Origin: Terrimonas sp.
GTDB lineage: Bacteria > Bacteroidota > Bacteroidia > Chitinophagales > Chitinophagaceae
Direction: 5' to 3'
Assembly (NCBI RefSeq): GCF_003075435.1
Contig: NZ_QCZJ01000016.1
Span: 62,001-126,000, forward strand
Length of the DNA stretch: 64,000 nt
Position 1 is the stretch's first letter, and the number at the start of each line of letters is the position of its first letter. Below are positions 43,015-53,306 of the stretch, piece by piece. Under the pieces are notes generated by a model. The model was not told where the DNA came from. It saw only the letters and a list, made by a program, of their open reading frames with translations, and did not search any database. A program made the position numbers and the translations under genes.

Positions 43015-44325
43015 TCACTCTTTCCAATATCTACCTGATCTTTCTAAAAGTTTTTCAATCTCTGTTAATCCGCCATTGTCTTTCTTATCCCAATATTTAG
43101 TATGTGTAGCCATTGGTATAAGACGTGTCCACCTGTTATTTGCCATTAGCTCAACGTCTTTTATGCCTTTACCAAATTCCGGGGATAATGCACCGCCAAT
43201 CCAATCGTTTTTATAATAAATGTTTGTCCATTGGGTAATACCGAAAAGAGCAGCGTGATGTAATATTTTTACTGTTCTCGGTTTCCCTTTTGAAGATTTA
43301 TAGTTTTTCTTAAAAACAAAGTGCTTGTCCTTATCATCTGGTTGAGGAGGAGAGGACGGAAATTCTCTTTGCTGTTTTTTCCGGGCAAAATCATCGAGTT
43401 TTTTATTCAGCAGCATGGGTGCATGTGTGAGCGGGGAGCCTAATGTAATAAACTGGTGTATCCGCCACTTACAGCCAAGCGACTGGTACTCATTAAAAAC
43501 TGCGTTCTGGATGTTTTGATAATTATAGCTTGTATGGTCTGGGTTGGAGGAGGCCAACAGTAATTTATCCAGCTCCTCCTGCTTAAAATAACCTGGTATA
43601 TTTTCAAAAGCTGTATGATACTCTGCAAAAAGACTGTTTAAAATATCATAGGCAACTATACTGCCAAGGCTATGACCTACAACAATAATCTTATGATAGC
43701 TTTTTGTTTTGCCATCTTCTTTTTTCGCTTCGTGCAGTTTCTTCAGTAGTTCTATGCCCTTTTTACGAATTTTATCACGCACGGCAATATTACCGGGTGA
43801 GGGAATAGTATACTTAACAACATCCCCGATACTTGATTGCACCGAACCAATAATGGAGCCGGATAATAACGACCAGACAAATCTTATTAAAACAGCTACG
43901 GAAAACCCATATACCGATACTGCCAGCAACCCTTGTATTTCATCCTTAAACAACCAGAAAACGCCCCCTGCAATTGCAGCTACCAGCAGTATAATACTGA
44001 GCAGCAATAAATATACCTTGTAAATATGCTTTTTAAAGCTTGCTGAGCGTTTTTTTACGAAGAGAAGCTTAAGGCTCCAGAGAAGGGTTTCTCCCAGTTT
44101 CGGTTCTTCCATTTCATGGGCCCAGTAATACTCGAAGTAATCCATCTTTTCTTCCCGGAAACTAAGGCGTCGCAACTCAAGGTCATCCGTTATGCGGTTA
44201 GGACTGCTGTATAAAGTTGCGTTTGGTTTTTGCAGCGCTTCTACAAATCCGCGAAGTGTGTCCATCGGGAACTGGTTGCCCATGCCATGCACTACTACAA
44301 CGGCAATACGGTCTGATCTTGACAT
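43015..44325 (-). CDS. Membrane-associated alpha/beta hydrolase
   Basis: The 436-residue protein starts AVVVVHGMGNQFPMDTLRGF, an alpha/beta hydrolase opening with the HGMG oxyanion loop. It has two or three membrane segments (about 105-170) and the nucleophile elbow VGHSLGSIVAYDIL (Ser near 222). A C-terminal part containing THAPMLLNKKLDDF and ATHTKYW supplies a likely catalytic His. A lipase or esterase is likely. The membrane insert between strands is unusual. Confidence 0.7.
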   Translation of the reverse strand: MSRSDRIAVVVVHGMGNQFPMDTLRGFVEALQKPNATLYSSPNRITDDLELRRLSFREEKMDYFEYYWAHEMEEPKLGETLLWSLKLLFVKKRSASFKKHIYKVYLLLLSIILLVAAIAGGVFWLFKDEIQGLLAVSVYGFSVAVLIRFVWSLLSGSIIGSVQSSIGDVVKYTIPSPGNIAVRDKIRKKGIELLKKLHEAKKEDGKTKSYHKIIVVGHSLGSIVAYDILNSLFAEYHTAFENIPGYFKQEELDKLLLASSNPDHTSYNYQNIQNAVFNEYQSLGCKWRIHQFITLGSPLTHAPMLLNKKLDDFARKKQQREFPSSPPQPDDKDKHFVFKKNYKSSKGKPRTVKILHHAALFGITQWTNIYYKNDWIGGALSPEFGKGIKDVELMANNRWTRLIPMATHTKYWDKKDNGGLTEIEKLLERSGRYWKE

Positions 44326-44484
44326 ATCTTCTGGTTTAGTGATTAATAGAGATCAGGTATCAAGAAGTGCGGAGGGAACAGGAATAGCAGTCCCTCCGAA
44401 TATCAACTTCCAGCGGGCTGTACAAATGTTGTTAACCGGACTTGTTTCCTTGCGCCTTCATATATTATACAGCTAAAAAACCAT

Positions 44485-44745
44485 TCATTCAAAAGGCTCC
44501 TCCGGCAGTTTATTCAAATTTTCAATAAATCTCTTTTTATTGAACGGCCGCTGGTATTTCATTATATCAAATATTTCAACAGCCTCGCACTGACCAATAT
44601 AAATACGTGTATCCTCTTCTGTTATACCACTTTTTAATAACCGGTCATATGTTTGCTTCGTTTCTGGCGGATCATTATTCTTTAACTGGTTCTCTACTAT
44701 TTGAAGAATTTGTTCTTTTGCAACATGATTAGTATCCATAATCAA
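44485..44745 (-). CDS. Small conserved-looking protein, unknown
   Basis: The 86-residue protein is hydrophilic and helical, with QTYDRLLKSGITEEDTRIYIGQ and the end RFIENLNKLPEEP. The start could be either of two Met codons 6 bases apart. I know similar proteins in other Bacteroidota only as unnamed families. Confidence 0.55.
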   Translation of the reverse strand: MIMDTNHVAKEQILQIVENQLKNNDPPETKQTYDRLLKSGITEEDTRIYIGQCEAVEIFDIMKYQRPFNKKRFIENLNKLPEEPFE

Positions 44746-44866
44746 AAGTTACAACACTAATGCAGATTTTTCAAAAATTGCTTAATGGTTTTACCCGCTA
44801 GTTAATGCCCACAGGCATTTATCACAGATTTACATACTTCAAAACAGCCCCTTCCTCAATTTTCCC

Positions 44867-44874
44867 TACATTTA
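44867..44874 (+). promoter_or_regulatory. Candidate -7 element for the sugar dehydrogenase
   Basis: TACATTTA is close to TAnnTTTG and lies 22 bases before the start codon. Confidence 0.3.
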
Positions 44875-44896
44875 CGCCTCAAAAATCAACAAGCAC

Positions 44897-46144
44897 ATGA
44901 AAAAATTCTTTTACCTGTCTGCTGTTGCTTTAGCAGTATTCAGCATTGGATGCAACAATAATGCTTCGGGTGGCGGTACCGCAGATACTCCCGCTGCTGC
45001 AACTGATACAACCAGCTTGCCTCCGCTGGAAACAAATCCTCCCAATTCAGATTACAAACCTGCTTTTGCCGGACAAACAAGAATCGGTGCTGTGACAACC
45101 ACCACGCCTTACCAGGTTGATCAACTGGCTAAAGACCTCGGTAAACCCTGGGCTGTAATTCTTCTGCCGGATGACAGGTTTTTAATTACTGAAAAAACCG
45201 GCTTCATGCAGGTTCGCAATACAGACGGCAGCCTCGCAAAAAAGATTGAAGGACTTCCTAAAGTAGATAGTGATGGACAGGGCGGTTTGCTTGATGTAGC
45301 GCTTGATCCTGATTATGCTACCAACAGTATTATTTACTGGTCATATGCAGAACCATATAAAAAAGGAAATTTAACCGCTGTAGCAAAAGGCAAATTGAAT
45401 ATTGAAGCAGGAAAGATTGAAAACCCAACGGTTATTTTCCGCGCTACTCCGGAATTAGATAACAGCAAGCTGCATTATGGTTCAAGATTAATTTTTGACA
45501 AAGACGGTAATCTTTTTGTAAGCGCAGGTGAGCGTTCTGTGCTTAACGGCAGAGCACAAGCGCAATTATTAAATGCCGGCTTAGGCAAGGTTTTTAAAAT
45601 CACCAAAGATGGTAAACCGGCTCCGGGCAATCCTTTTATTGGCCAAAACGATGCAATGCCTGAAATATTCAGCTACGGCCATCGCAACCCGCAGGGATTA
45701 GATATTAATCCAGTTACCGGCGATTTGTGGGAAGCTGAATTTGGACCACGCGGCGGAGATGAGGTTAACATTGTTAAACCTGGTAAAAACTATGGCTGGC
45801 CTGTTATTACCTATGGCATTGAATATAATGGAAAAAAAATCGGTGATTCTATTCAGCAGAAAGAAGGCATGGAACAACCGGTTTATTATTTCGATCCTGT
45901 AATGTCGCCAAGCGGTATGAGCTTTTATAAAGGCAATACCATTCCTGAGTGGGAAAACAATCTGTTTATCGGTGGATTGAGCAGCATGCATATTACCCGC
46001 CTGGTTATTAAAGATAATAAAGTAGTGGGTGAAGAGTGGTTGCTGTCTGACAAGAAAGAGCGTTTCCGCGATATAGCATACAGCAATGGAATGCTGTTTG
46101 CTGTAACCGACAACGGAAGTTTGTATAAGATCAGCAAGAAATAA
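44897..46144 (+). CDS. PQQ-dependent sugar dehydrogenase lipoprotein
   Basis: The 415-residue protein has a lipobox-like FSIGC (Cys near 19) and then a six-bladed beta-propeller of the glucose/sorbosone dehydrogenase family. The motifs are KPWAVILLPDDRFLITEKTG, GQGGLLDVALDPDYA, LHYGSRLIFDKDGNLFVS, SYGHRNPQGLDINP, WEAEFGPRGGDEVN and NYGWPVITYG. It would oxidise an aldose in the periplasm with PQQ as cofactor. A strong terminator follows. Confidence 0.88.
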   Translation: MKKFFYLSAVALAVFSIGCNNNASGGGTADTPAAATDTTSLPPLETNPPNSDYKPAFAGQTRIGAVTTTTPYQVDQLAKDLGKPWAVILLPDDRFLITEKTGFMQVRNTDGSLAKKIEGLPKVDSDGQGGLLDVALDPDYATNSIIYWSYAEPYKKGNLTAVAKGKLNIEAGKIENPTVIFRATPELDNSKLHYGSRLIFDKDGNLFVSAGERSVLNGRAQAQLLNAGLGKVFKITKDGKPAPGNPFIGQNDAMPEIFSYGHRNPQGLDINPVTGDLWEAEFGPRGGDEVNIVKPGKNYGWPVITYGIEYNGKKIGDSIQQKEGMEQPVYYFDPVMSPSGMSFYKGNTIPEWENNLFIGGLSSMHITRLVIKDNKVVGEEWLLSDKKERFRDIAYSNGMLFAVTDNGSLYKISKK

Positions 46145-46163
46145 AATATACTTCCCCTTTTTT

Positions 46164-46213
46164 AAACCTATAAGGCATAGCGGTGAAAACCATAAGCCTT
46201 ATAGGTTTTTTAT
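46164..46213 (+). terminator. Rho-independent terminator
   Basis: A 13-bp stem, AAACCTATAAGGC with GCCTTATAGGTTT, is followed by a T run. It closes the PQQ dehydrogenase gene. Confidence 0.85.
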
Positions 46214-46343
46214 TTGCAACGTTTTGCCCGTATAGCTTACCTTCCTCATTATCTCTTTTCACACAATCGTTTGCAGCAAAAACATCCAATGTTTTCTGAT
46301 ATATTTGAGTATATCCCTTCAATACAAAATAAATATACTGTTG

Positions 46344-49300
46344 ATGCGCTGCTTAAATCTGATAATAGCAATTACATTTTCTGCTTCTGTTCTCGGCCAG
46401 TCAAATGCAACATTCAGCGAATACAAAAAAACATTTATTACCTACCCGTTTGCTGATCCCAATCCGATAGCGTTGTCAAACAATGTATATCCTTATTTCA
46501 GGTTTGATGGTTTTACAGACAGGCCGGTAGATAAAGAATGGAAAGTGGTGGAACTGCAGAATGATTATATCTCTTTAATAATTTTACCGGAAGTTGGCGG
46601 CAAAATATGGGCTGCTACCGTTAAGAAAACAGGTAAGCCTTTCATATATTATAATCATGTGGTGAAGTTCAGGGATATTGGTATGCGTGGTCCCTGGACA
46701 AGCGGCGGACTTGAAGCCAACTATGGCATTATTGGCCATACGCCCAATTGTTCTACACCGGTTGATTATATTGTCCGTCAAAACGAAGATGAAAGCGTAA
46801 GCTGTATTATCGGCGTGCTTGACCTGCTTACCCGCAGCAACTGGCGCATTGAAATAAATCTTCCAAAAGATAAAGCCTACTTTACTACACAATCCTTCTG
46901 GTATAACAACAGTTCTTTTACCCAACCGTATTATCACTGGATGAATTTGGGGATGCCTGCAAAAGGCAATCTCGAGTTTGTTTTCCCCGGTACACATTAT
47001 ATTGGTCATGGTGGTGAATACAGTGATTGGCCGGTAAACAAAAGCAACGGCAAAAAGATCAATTTTTATGAAGAGAATGATTTCGGCGGACCAAAATCAT
47101 ATCATGTTTTTGGAAAGCTTACCAATTTCTTCGGCGCATATTATCACCAAACCAATGATGGTATGGTGCGCTATGGAAACTATGATGATAAAGCCGGAAA
47201 AAAAATATGGATATGGGGCTTATCGCGACAGGGAATGATATGGGAAAAAATGCTGACAGATACAGATGGGCAATATGTTGAAATACAATCAGGCCGTTTG
47301 TTCAATCAAAACGCGTCTCAAAGTTCTTTTACTCCTTTTAAGCATATTGGTTTTGAGCCTTATGCTTCTGATAACTGGAAAGAGTATTGGTATCCCATAC
47401 AAAATACCAATGGCATAGCAGAAGCCAATCCTTATGGTGCATTCAATATGAAATATGAAAACGGCTGGATCAGATTATATTTCTCTGCCGTACAAACTAT
47501 TAACGACACCCTTGTAGTTAAACACAACGGAACAAATATTTACAGCAGGAAAATAAGCTTGTCTCCTTTACAAACTTTTTCAGACTCTATTAAGGCTGAT
47601 GTAAATGCAGACGCATTAATAGCAACGCTCGGAAAAAATAAGCTCGTATACAACAGCGATCCGCAGCATAATGTAATCAGCAGGCCCCTGGTCTCAAATG
47701 ATGCCTTCGATTGGAACACTGCTTATGGTTTATATGTGCAGGGCAAAGAATTGTTTGATCAGAAACTATACGCCGAAGCTGAAGAAAAACTAAAGGCAAG
47801 TCTTGAAAAGGATGCGTTGTTTACTCCTTCGCTATTGCAGTTATCCATCCTGCAATACAGGAACCTGCAGTATGACCAGGCTTTGCAAAACATTAAACAA
47901 TGTTTAGCATTTGATACGCATAATGGAGAATCCAATTACTATTATGGGCTGATCAACCTGGCGCTTGGCAATGAAACAGATGCTCTTGAAGGATTCAGTA
48001 TTGCTGCTTTATCTTCCGCATTTAAAAGCCCGGCATTTACGGAGTTAGCCAAATTATATTGTAAAAAAGCAATGTATAAAGAGGCGATAGCTTATGCTGA
48101 TAAAGCTGTGCTTCAAAATGCAACTAATGTAAATGCTTACCTGGTCAAAGCTGTTGCAAACAGAAAATACGGAAATACGGCAGAGGCGGAAACTACACTT
48201 CAAACTGTTTTAAAGATTGATCCCATCAATCATTTTGTTCGTTATGAACAATATCTTTTACATCCCGATAGCAGCTCCGACAAAAACTTCTATTCGTTAA
48301 TAAGAAATGAGCTTCCGGGAGAAACCTATACAGAGATGGCGATATGGTATTATAATACAGGCGGTACAGAAGAGGCAAAAGATCTTTTTAAAAGAATGGA
48401 ACCTAATCCTGAATCAACTGCCTGGTTAGCCTTCTTAGATAATCAGCCTGCTAATCTTACAAATGTTTCTGCTATTCTCGCTTTTCCTTTTCGCGCAGAA
48501 ACAGCAACGGTGTTTGAGCATCTTTTACAAAAGCAAACAGACTGGATGCTGAAATATCAACTGGCGCTCATTTACCGGGATCGTAACCGGGTGACGGAGT
48601 GCAAAGAGGTATTAATGTCCTGTAAAAACGATCCGCCATTTGCGCCCTTTTATGTGGTTAGGGCACAAGTAATGCAGGATGATACAACGCAGGTGCTTGC
48701 CGACTTAATAAAAGCTGCACAAACAGATGCCGCGGGATGGCGCTACCAGAAATTACTCGCGGAATATTATATGGGTCATGATCAACCGCAAAAAGCGCTT
48801 GCAATAGCAACCGCTTTTCATAAACAGCATCCTGATAATCTTATTATGGGAATGTTGTATGCCAAAACACTGTTGCTGAACAAGCAATACGCCGAAACAG
48901 ATAAGTTGCTCACTCACCTGCAAATCATTCCTTTTGAAGGCGCTACCGAAGGAAAGATGCTATACCGTGAAGCAAAACTGATGCAGGCCGTAGCCGCACT
49001 GCAACAAAAGAAATTTTCGGTTGCAAAAAAATTTATTGAACAGGGAAAGCGATGGCCGGAAAATCTTGGTGTAGGCAAACCTTATGATGACAATATTGAT
49101 ACCAGGCTCGAAGACTGGATGCTCTATTTAACGGAAAAAAATAAAACAGGAAATAACGCGAAAGCATTACTCGATAAGATAATCAGCTTTAAGCCGGCAA
49201 CAGAAAACACCATCAGCAATTTCCTTCCATCCAATGCATTAATAACGGCCCTGGCTATATCAAAGGCTAACGGTAAAGATCAGGCGATGCAGTGGTTGGA

Positions 49301-49454
49301 GCAGCAGGCAACAGCTTTTGCGGCACATAAAGAAGTTTTTGAATGGAGCAGGAATGTGCTGAACGGCGATAACAAATCAAGTATTACAGAAAACATAAAA
49401 GATAGCAACCAGAATATATTAACCGCCATGCTGAGATCCGGTGTATTATTGTAA
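46344..49454 (+). CDS. Secreted DUF5107 protein with TPR repeats
   Basis: I start at the ATG 46344, which gives the signal peptide MRCLNLIIAITFSASVLGQ. The first 340 residues hold the DUF5107 domain (FRFDGFTDRPVDKEWKVVEL, then ILPEVGGKIWAATVKKTG and FIYYNHVVKFRD), a beta-rich carbohydrate-linked fold. Residues after about 460 are TPR repeats (LFDQKLYAEAEEKLKASLEK). The protein probably acts in glycan or saccharide handling in the periplasm. The PQQ sugar dehydrogenase upstream fits that setting. Confidence 0.8.
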   Translation: MRCLNLIIAITFSASVLGQSNATFSEYKKTFITYPFADPNPIALSNNVYPYFRFDGFTDRPVDKEWKVVELQNDYISLIILPEVGGKIWAATVKKTGKPFIYYNHVVKFRDIGMRGPWTSGGLEANYGIIGHTPNCSTPVDYIVRQNEDESVSCIIGVLDLLTRSNWRIEINLPKDKAYFTTQSFWYNNSSFTQPYYHWMNLGMPAKGNLEFVFPGTHYIGHGGEYSDWPVNKSNGKKINFYEENDFGGPKSYHVFGKLTNFFGAYYHQTNDGMVRYGNYDDKAGKKIWIWGLSRQGMIWEKMLTDTDGQYVEIQSGRLFNQNASQSSFTPFKHIGFEPYASDNWKEYWYPIQNTNGIAEANPYGAFNMKYENGWIRLYFSAVQTINDTLVVKHNGTNIYSRKISLSPLQTFSDSIKADVNADALIATLGKNKLVYNSDPQHNVISRPLVSNDAFDWNTAYGLYVQGKELFDQKLYAEAEEKLKASLEKDALFTPSLLQLSILQYRNLQYDQALQNIKQCLAFDTHNGESNYYYGLINLALGNETDALEGFSIAALSSAFKSPAFTELAKLYCKKAMYKEAIAYADKAVLQNATNVNAYLVKAVANRKYGNTAEAETTLQTVLKIDPINHFVRYEQYLLHPDSSSDKNFYSLIRNELPGETYTEMAIWYYNTGGTEEAKDLFKRMEPNPESTAWLAFLDNQPANLTNVSAILAFPFRAETATVFEHLLQKQTDWMLKYQLALIYRDRNRVTECKEVLMSCKNDPPFAPFYVVRAQVMQDDTTQVLADLIKAAQTDAAGWRYQKLLAEYYMGHDQPQKALAIATAFHKQHPDNLIMGMLYAKTLLLNKQYAETDKLLTHLQIIPFEGATEGKMLYREAKLMQAVAALQQKKFSVAKKFIEQGKRWPENLGVGKPYDDNIDTRLEDWMLYLTEKNKTGNNAKALLDKIISFKPATENTISNFLPSNALITALAISKANGKDQAMQWLEQQATAFAAHKEVFEWSRNVLNGDNKSSITENIKDSNQNILTAMLRSGVLL

Positions 49455-49510
49455 TATAAAGACCCATATTCTACTAATGCCACAGACATACCACAAAAGA
49501 GCAAAGCCGG

Positions 49511-51034
49511 TTAATTACCGGCCCAGCTATTATAGATATCTTGTTGTAATTTACCGGCATCCGGAATTTTTACAAACTTCAGCTGTCGTTTATTGTTCAT
49601 ATGCTGCTCTTCAACTTTTAGTCCTGCATAAGCAAGATATTTATTATAATCCAGGTCCTCTGCCGTATATATGTATCTGAAAAAATCTTCCAGCGATTTG
49701 CCAGCAATTGTTTCGCATACATACCTGAACTCTGCATCGGTAAATCCACGTTGCTTTTCTTTGTAATAAACATTATAGAGCCTGCGCATCACATCATCCA
49801 GGGAGTGTTTATTGCTTGTTGCATTACGAATTTCAAAATCGAGCAGTAAACCAACCAGCGGACCTTTCTCATAATACGAAATGGATCGGTCTTCAGCTCC
49901 CGGCTTTTTGCCAAAAGGCCCTTCTTCCCAGGTTTGATAGCTGGATTCTATCAGCGACTGGTATTCCCTTCCCGGATCATTTTCAAAACTATTGATGTTT
50001 CCTTCAAAGTAATTCAGCAACTGATTATCATCTGCAAGCCCGGCTCTTTTTACAATAAGATATTCATAATAAACGGTCAGCCCTTCACTTATCCAAAGCT
50101 GCGTAGTGCGGTTGCCGTTTGCATAATCAAAGGGGCCAAGTTCAACAGGGCGAATCCGTTTTACATTATAGTGGTGAAAATATTCGTGTGCAAGAAATGC
50201 ATACATGCGGAGTTGCCCATCCCTGGTGCTGAGCGATGCGCCATCAAAACCAAAGGTTGTATTGTTGAGATGCTCTATTCCGCCGGGACCAGGGCCAACA
50301 GGAATAAAAGTATATTCTTCATATGGTATTTCACCAATAATATCTGAAGCCACCATCACAATCTTCTGCAGGTTTTCAGCAAAAAGAGCCTCGTCGAAGT
50401 TTCCTGTTTTATACCCGATAAACCGGTGGTTTATGCCACGCACTTTAAAATCACGAATACCTTCGAGATTGCCCATCAAAATTGGGCAATCGTATAATAT
50501 ATCAAAATCATCAGCCTTAAACACACCATTCTTTATTTTCTTAAGCCCGGTTGCTACCTGCCAGTTATGGGGAATATTTATTTTAACAACAGGAGCAACA
50601 GCTGGTTTGCCTTCTATATACATAAAACTATTACCGGGAATAAGGTATGCCCGCTCTTCATCTACATAACTGTTGGCGACAAATTCCCTGCTTGTTACTA
50701 TATCATATTCAGCAATAATTGTTTTAGCGCCTGTTGTATTTATTTTCCAGGAAAGTTTATCATTCTTTGTAACACGGAGATTTTTATTGTTCGTTGTTCC
50801 CGCTACAAAGTTTTTTACATTACCGGCATAATTCATCAATTGATAATAACCCGGCATCCAGTTGGGTAACACTAATACCAGGCTGTCTGTTTTTAGTCCC
50901 GACACTTCCATACTAACCCGGTAGGTATGCTCTTTTAAGGCGGGAAAAGAAAGAGTATAGTTTACCGAAAGCTGGGCGGTAGTATTAAACCATATTAAGA
51001 GGAGAAATATTATTACAAAAAGATTTCTCTTCAT
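49511..51034 (-). CDS. M61 family glycyl aminopeptidase
   Basis: The 507-residue protein has a signal peptide (NLFVIIFLLLIWFNTTAQ), an N-terminal beta domain (SLVLVLPNWMPGYYQLMNYA) and the zinc site LAHEYFHHYNVKRIRP near residue 285, with a downstream Glu (ISEGLTVYYE). The typical C-terminal PDZ domain is missing or very short, since the chain ends about 50 residues after the last catalytic helix. Full M61 proteins reach about 600 residues. It should act on peptides in the periplasm. Confidence 0.85.
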   Translation of the reverse strand: MKRNLFVIIFLLLIWFNTTAQLSVNYTLSFPALKEHTYRVSMEVSGLKTDSLVLVLPNWMPGYYQLMNYAGNVKNFVAGTTNNKNLRVTKNDKLSWKINTTGAKTIIAEYDIVTSREFVANSYVDEERAYLIPGNSFMYIEGKPAVAPVVKINIPHNWQVATGLKKIKNGVFKADDFDILYDCPILMGNLEGIRDFKVRGINHRFIGYKTGNFDEALFAENLQKIVMVASDIIGEIPYEEYTFIPVGPGPGGIEHLNNTTFGFDGASLSTRDGQLRMYAFLAHEYFHHYNVKRIRPVELGPFDYANGNRTTQLWISEGLTVYYEYLIVKRAGLADDNQLLNYFEGNINSFENDPGREYQSLIESSYQTWEEGPFGKKPGAEDRSISYYEKGPLVGLLLDFEIRNATSNKHSLDDVMRRLYNVYYKEKQRGFTDAEFRYVCETIAGKSLEDFFRYIYTAEDLDYNKYLAYAGLKVEEQHMNNKRQLKFVKIPDAGKLQQDIYNSWAGN

Positions 51035-51101
51035 GCTTTTCGAATTTTTGATGAAGATAATGCATTAACCAGGGCGTTTCTTTACCAGGCATATACAAAA
51101 G

Positions 51102-51130
51102 AAAAAGCCCCGGAAATTTCCGGGGTTTTA
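51102..51130 (-). terminator. Bidirectional-looking intrinsic terminator between ftsH and the M61 gene
   Basis: An 18-base perfect palindrome CCCCGGAAATTTCCGGGG (51108-51125) is flanked by A and T runs on both sides. On the minus strand it follows ftsH and precedes the M61 start. Confidence 0.82.
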
Positions 51131-51153
51131 TTATTTCTGTTCTTACTTCATTT

Positions 51154-53226
51154 TTATGGAGTTGGTATTATTTCCGCAGGCGGAACTCCAGCACTGATGC
51201 CTCCGTCATGATGATCTTCACCTGGCTTATTATGTACTACATCCGCGGGCTTCTTTTCTTCAAATGGTCTTTTACCAATCAAATGCTCAAGATCACTCTG
51301 GAATAAAACTTCTTTTTTCAGCAACTCTTTTGCCAGTATTTCAACCTGCTGCTTTTTCTCTGTCAAAAGGTTTTTCGTTCTCACATATGCCTCATCAATA
51401 AGTTTTCTAACTTCTTCATCAATTAGCTTTCCTGTTTCTTCACTATATGGCTTGGTAAAATAATTATCCTGCTGCGGATCGTAGTAGCTGATATTACCTA
51501 TCTTATCATTCATGCCATACACTGTTATCATTGAATAGGCAATTTTAGTGATCTGCTGCAGGTCATTGCTTGCACCTGTAGAAATCTTTCCGAAGAAAAT
51601 TTCTTCACTGGCCCTTCCGCCGAGTGTCATACATATCTGATCCTTTAACTGATCAGTATTATATAAGTATTGCTCTTTCGGTGTATACTGTGCATATCCT
51701 AATGCTGCTGTGCCGCGCGGCACAATCGTTACTTTCAATAAGGGATATGCATGTTCCAAAAACCATCCGCATATTGCGTGGCCGGCTTCGTGATACGCGA
51801 TGATCTCTTTTTCATCCGGGGAAATGATTTTATTCTTCTTTTCCAAACCACCAATCACGCGGTCAATCGCATCCTGGAAGTCATCCATCTCTACTTCTGT
51901 TTTGCCTTTACGCGCTGCAATCAATGCCGCTTCATTACAAACATTGGCGATATCCGCTCCGGCGAAACCAGGCGTTTGTTCTGCCAGTTTATATACATCA
52001 AGCTTAGCGGATGTTTTTATCGGTTTAAGATGCACATTGAATATTTCTTCTCTTCCTTTCACATCAGGTTTGTCAATAGTGATCTGGCGGTCAAAACGAC
52101 CTGGACGCAACAGCGCACTATCCAAAACATCCGGGCGGTTGGTTGCGGCAAGAATAATAATACCGCTATCTGTTCCAAATCCATCCATTTCTACCAGCAA
52201 CTGGTTAAGTGTATTCTCTCTTTCATCATTGCTCATCATCACATTCTTGCCCCTTGCCCTGCCGATCGCGTCAATTTCATCTATAAATATTATACAAGGC
52301 GCTTTTTCTCTTGCCTGCTTAAACAGGTCTCTTACACGACTGGCACCCACACCCACAAATAATTCAACAAAGTCGGAACCACTCATGCTGAAGAACGGTA
52401 CCTGCGCTTCACCTGCCATAGCTTTAGCAAGCAGGGTTTTACCTGTGCCGGGAGAACCTACCAGCAGCGCGCCTTTCGGAATTTTACCTCCCAGCGCAGT
52501 ATATTTTTTGGGGTTCTTTAAAAAGTCAACGATCTCCATCACCTCCTGCTTTGCTTCCTCTAATCCTGCTACATCTGCAAACGTAATGTTCACTTTGGTT
52601 CCTTTTTCAAAAAGGGTTGCCTTTGATTTTCCAATACTGAAAATCCCGCCGGGACCACCACCACCACCTGGACCTCCAACTTTGCGTATCATTAATACAA
52701 ACAATAGCGCAAACATTAATAAAGGAAATATATAGTTCAGCAGAGAGCCAAACCATTCAGGGTCGCTGACGATATTTACAGGAACTTCCTTTACACCGGG
52801 ATGTTCTTTGTAAAACTCTGCAAGCGTTGTTCCCTGGTAGGTTTTAGCATCAGGCACTTCAAACTGAAAATGAGGCCCGTCTGTTTTTGCTACAATTGCC
52901 CACCTGTCGCCAAGCGCTTCCTGGTAAATTTTTTTATTTAAGCTGTCTTTGTTTACAAAAACCCTAACCACATCCTTATTACGTACCAACTCCAGCTTTT
53001 GAATGTCATTGCTTGCAAGCATTTCATTCCTGAACTTTAAATCGGTAATTACTGTTGCTGTAGGAGAAACGCCTTTGTATAACTGAACTATCACCAATGT
53101 AAGCGCAACTATTCCATATACCCAGTATATACTGAAACGGGGCCCTTTTTTCTGTGACTTGTCATCACCCCCTTCGCCTCTCTTATTAAACCCGGGTATC
53201 TTACTCTGATTATTATCTTGTGCCAT
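51154..53226 (-). CDS. ftsH: ATP-dependent zinc metalloprotease FtsH
   Basis: The 690-residue protein has an N-terminal helix, a periplasmic domain, a second helix with a Gly-rich linker, and the AAA+ module with Walker A GSPGTGKTLLAKAM, Walker B CIIFIDEIDAIG and the SRH. A zinc HEAGH motif (IIAYHEAGHAICGW) follows. It degrades misfolded or regulatory membrane proteins. A charged tail ends in the acidic, proline-rich stretch. It follows rsfS on the same strand, a usual Bacteroidota neighbour. Confidence 0.96.
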   Translation of the reverse strand: MAQDNNQSKIPGFNKRGEGGDDKSQKKGPRFSIYWVYGIVALTLVIVQLYKGVSPTATVITDLKFRNEMLASNDIQKLELVRNKDVVRVFVNKDSLNKKIYQEALGDRWAIVAKTDGPHFQFEVPDAKTYQGTTLAEFYKEHPGVKEVPVNIVSDPEWFGSLLNYIFPLLMFALLFVLMIRKVGGPGGGGGPGGIFSIGKSKATLFEKGTKVNITFADVAGLEEAKQEVMEIVDFLKNPKKYTALGGKIPKGALLVGSPGTGKTLLAKAMAGEAQVPFFSMSGSDFVELFVGVGASRVRDLFKQAREKAPCIIFIDEIDAIGRARGKNVMMSNDERENTLNQLLVEMDGFGTDSGIIILAATNRPDVLDSALLRPGRFDRQITIDKPDVKGREEIFNVHLKPIKTSAKLDVYKLAEQTPGFAGADIANVCNEAALIAARKGKTEVEMDDFQDAIDRVIGGLEKKNKIISPDEKEIIAYHEAGHAICGWFLEHAYPLLKVTIVPRGTAALGYAQYTPKEQYLYNTDQLKDQICMTLGGRASEEIFFGKISTGASNDLQQITKIAYSMITVYGMNDKIGNISYYDPQQDNYFTKPYSEETGKLIDEEVRKLIDEAYVRTKNLLTEKKQQVEILAKELLKKEVLFQSDLEHLIGKRPFEEKKPADVVHNKPGEDHHDGGISAGVPPAEIIPTP

Positions 53227-53306
53227 AAATATCTTAGCGTATTAAAAAAATTAATAGTTAAAACAGATTCTTCTGATTATTATTTTATGCTGTTAAGTAA
53301 AAAACA

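Noticed and set aside
51751-52735. Long plus-strand frames (203 and 311 codons) opposite ftsH
   Set aside because: Their composition follows the antisense of ftsH; ftsH is certain, so these are shadows.
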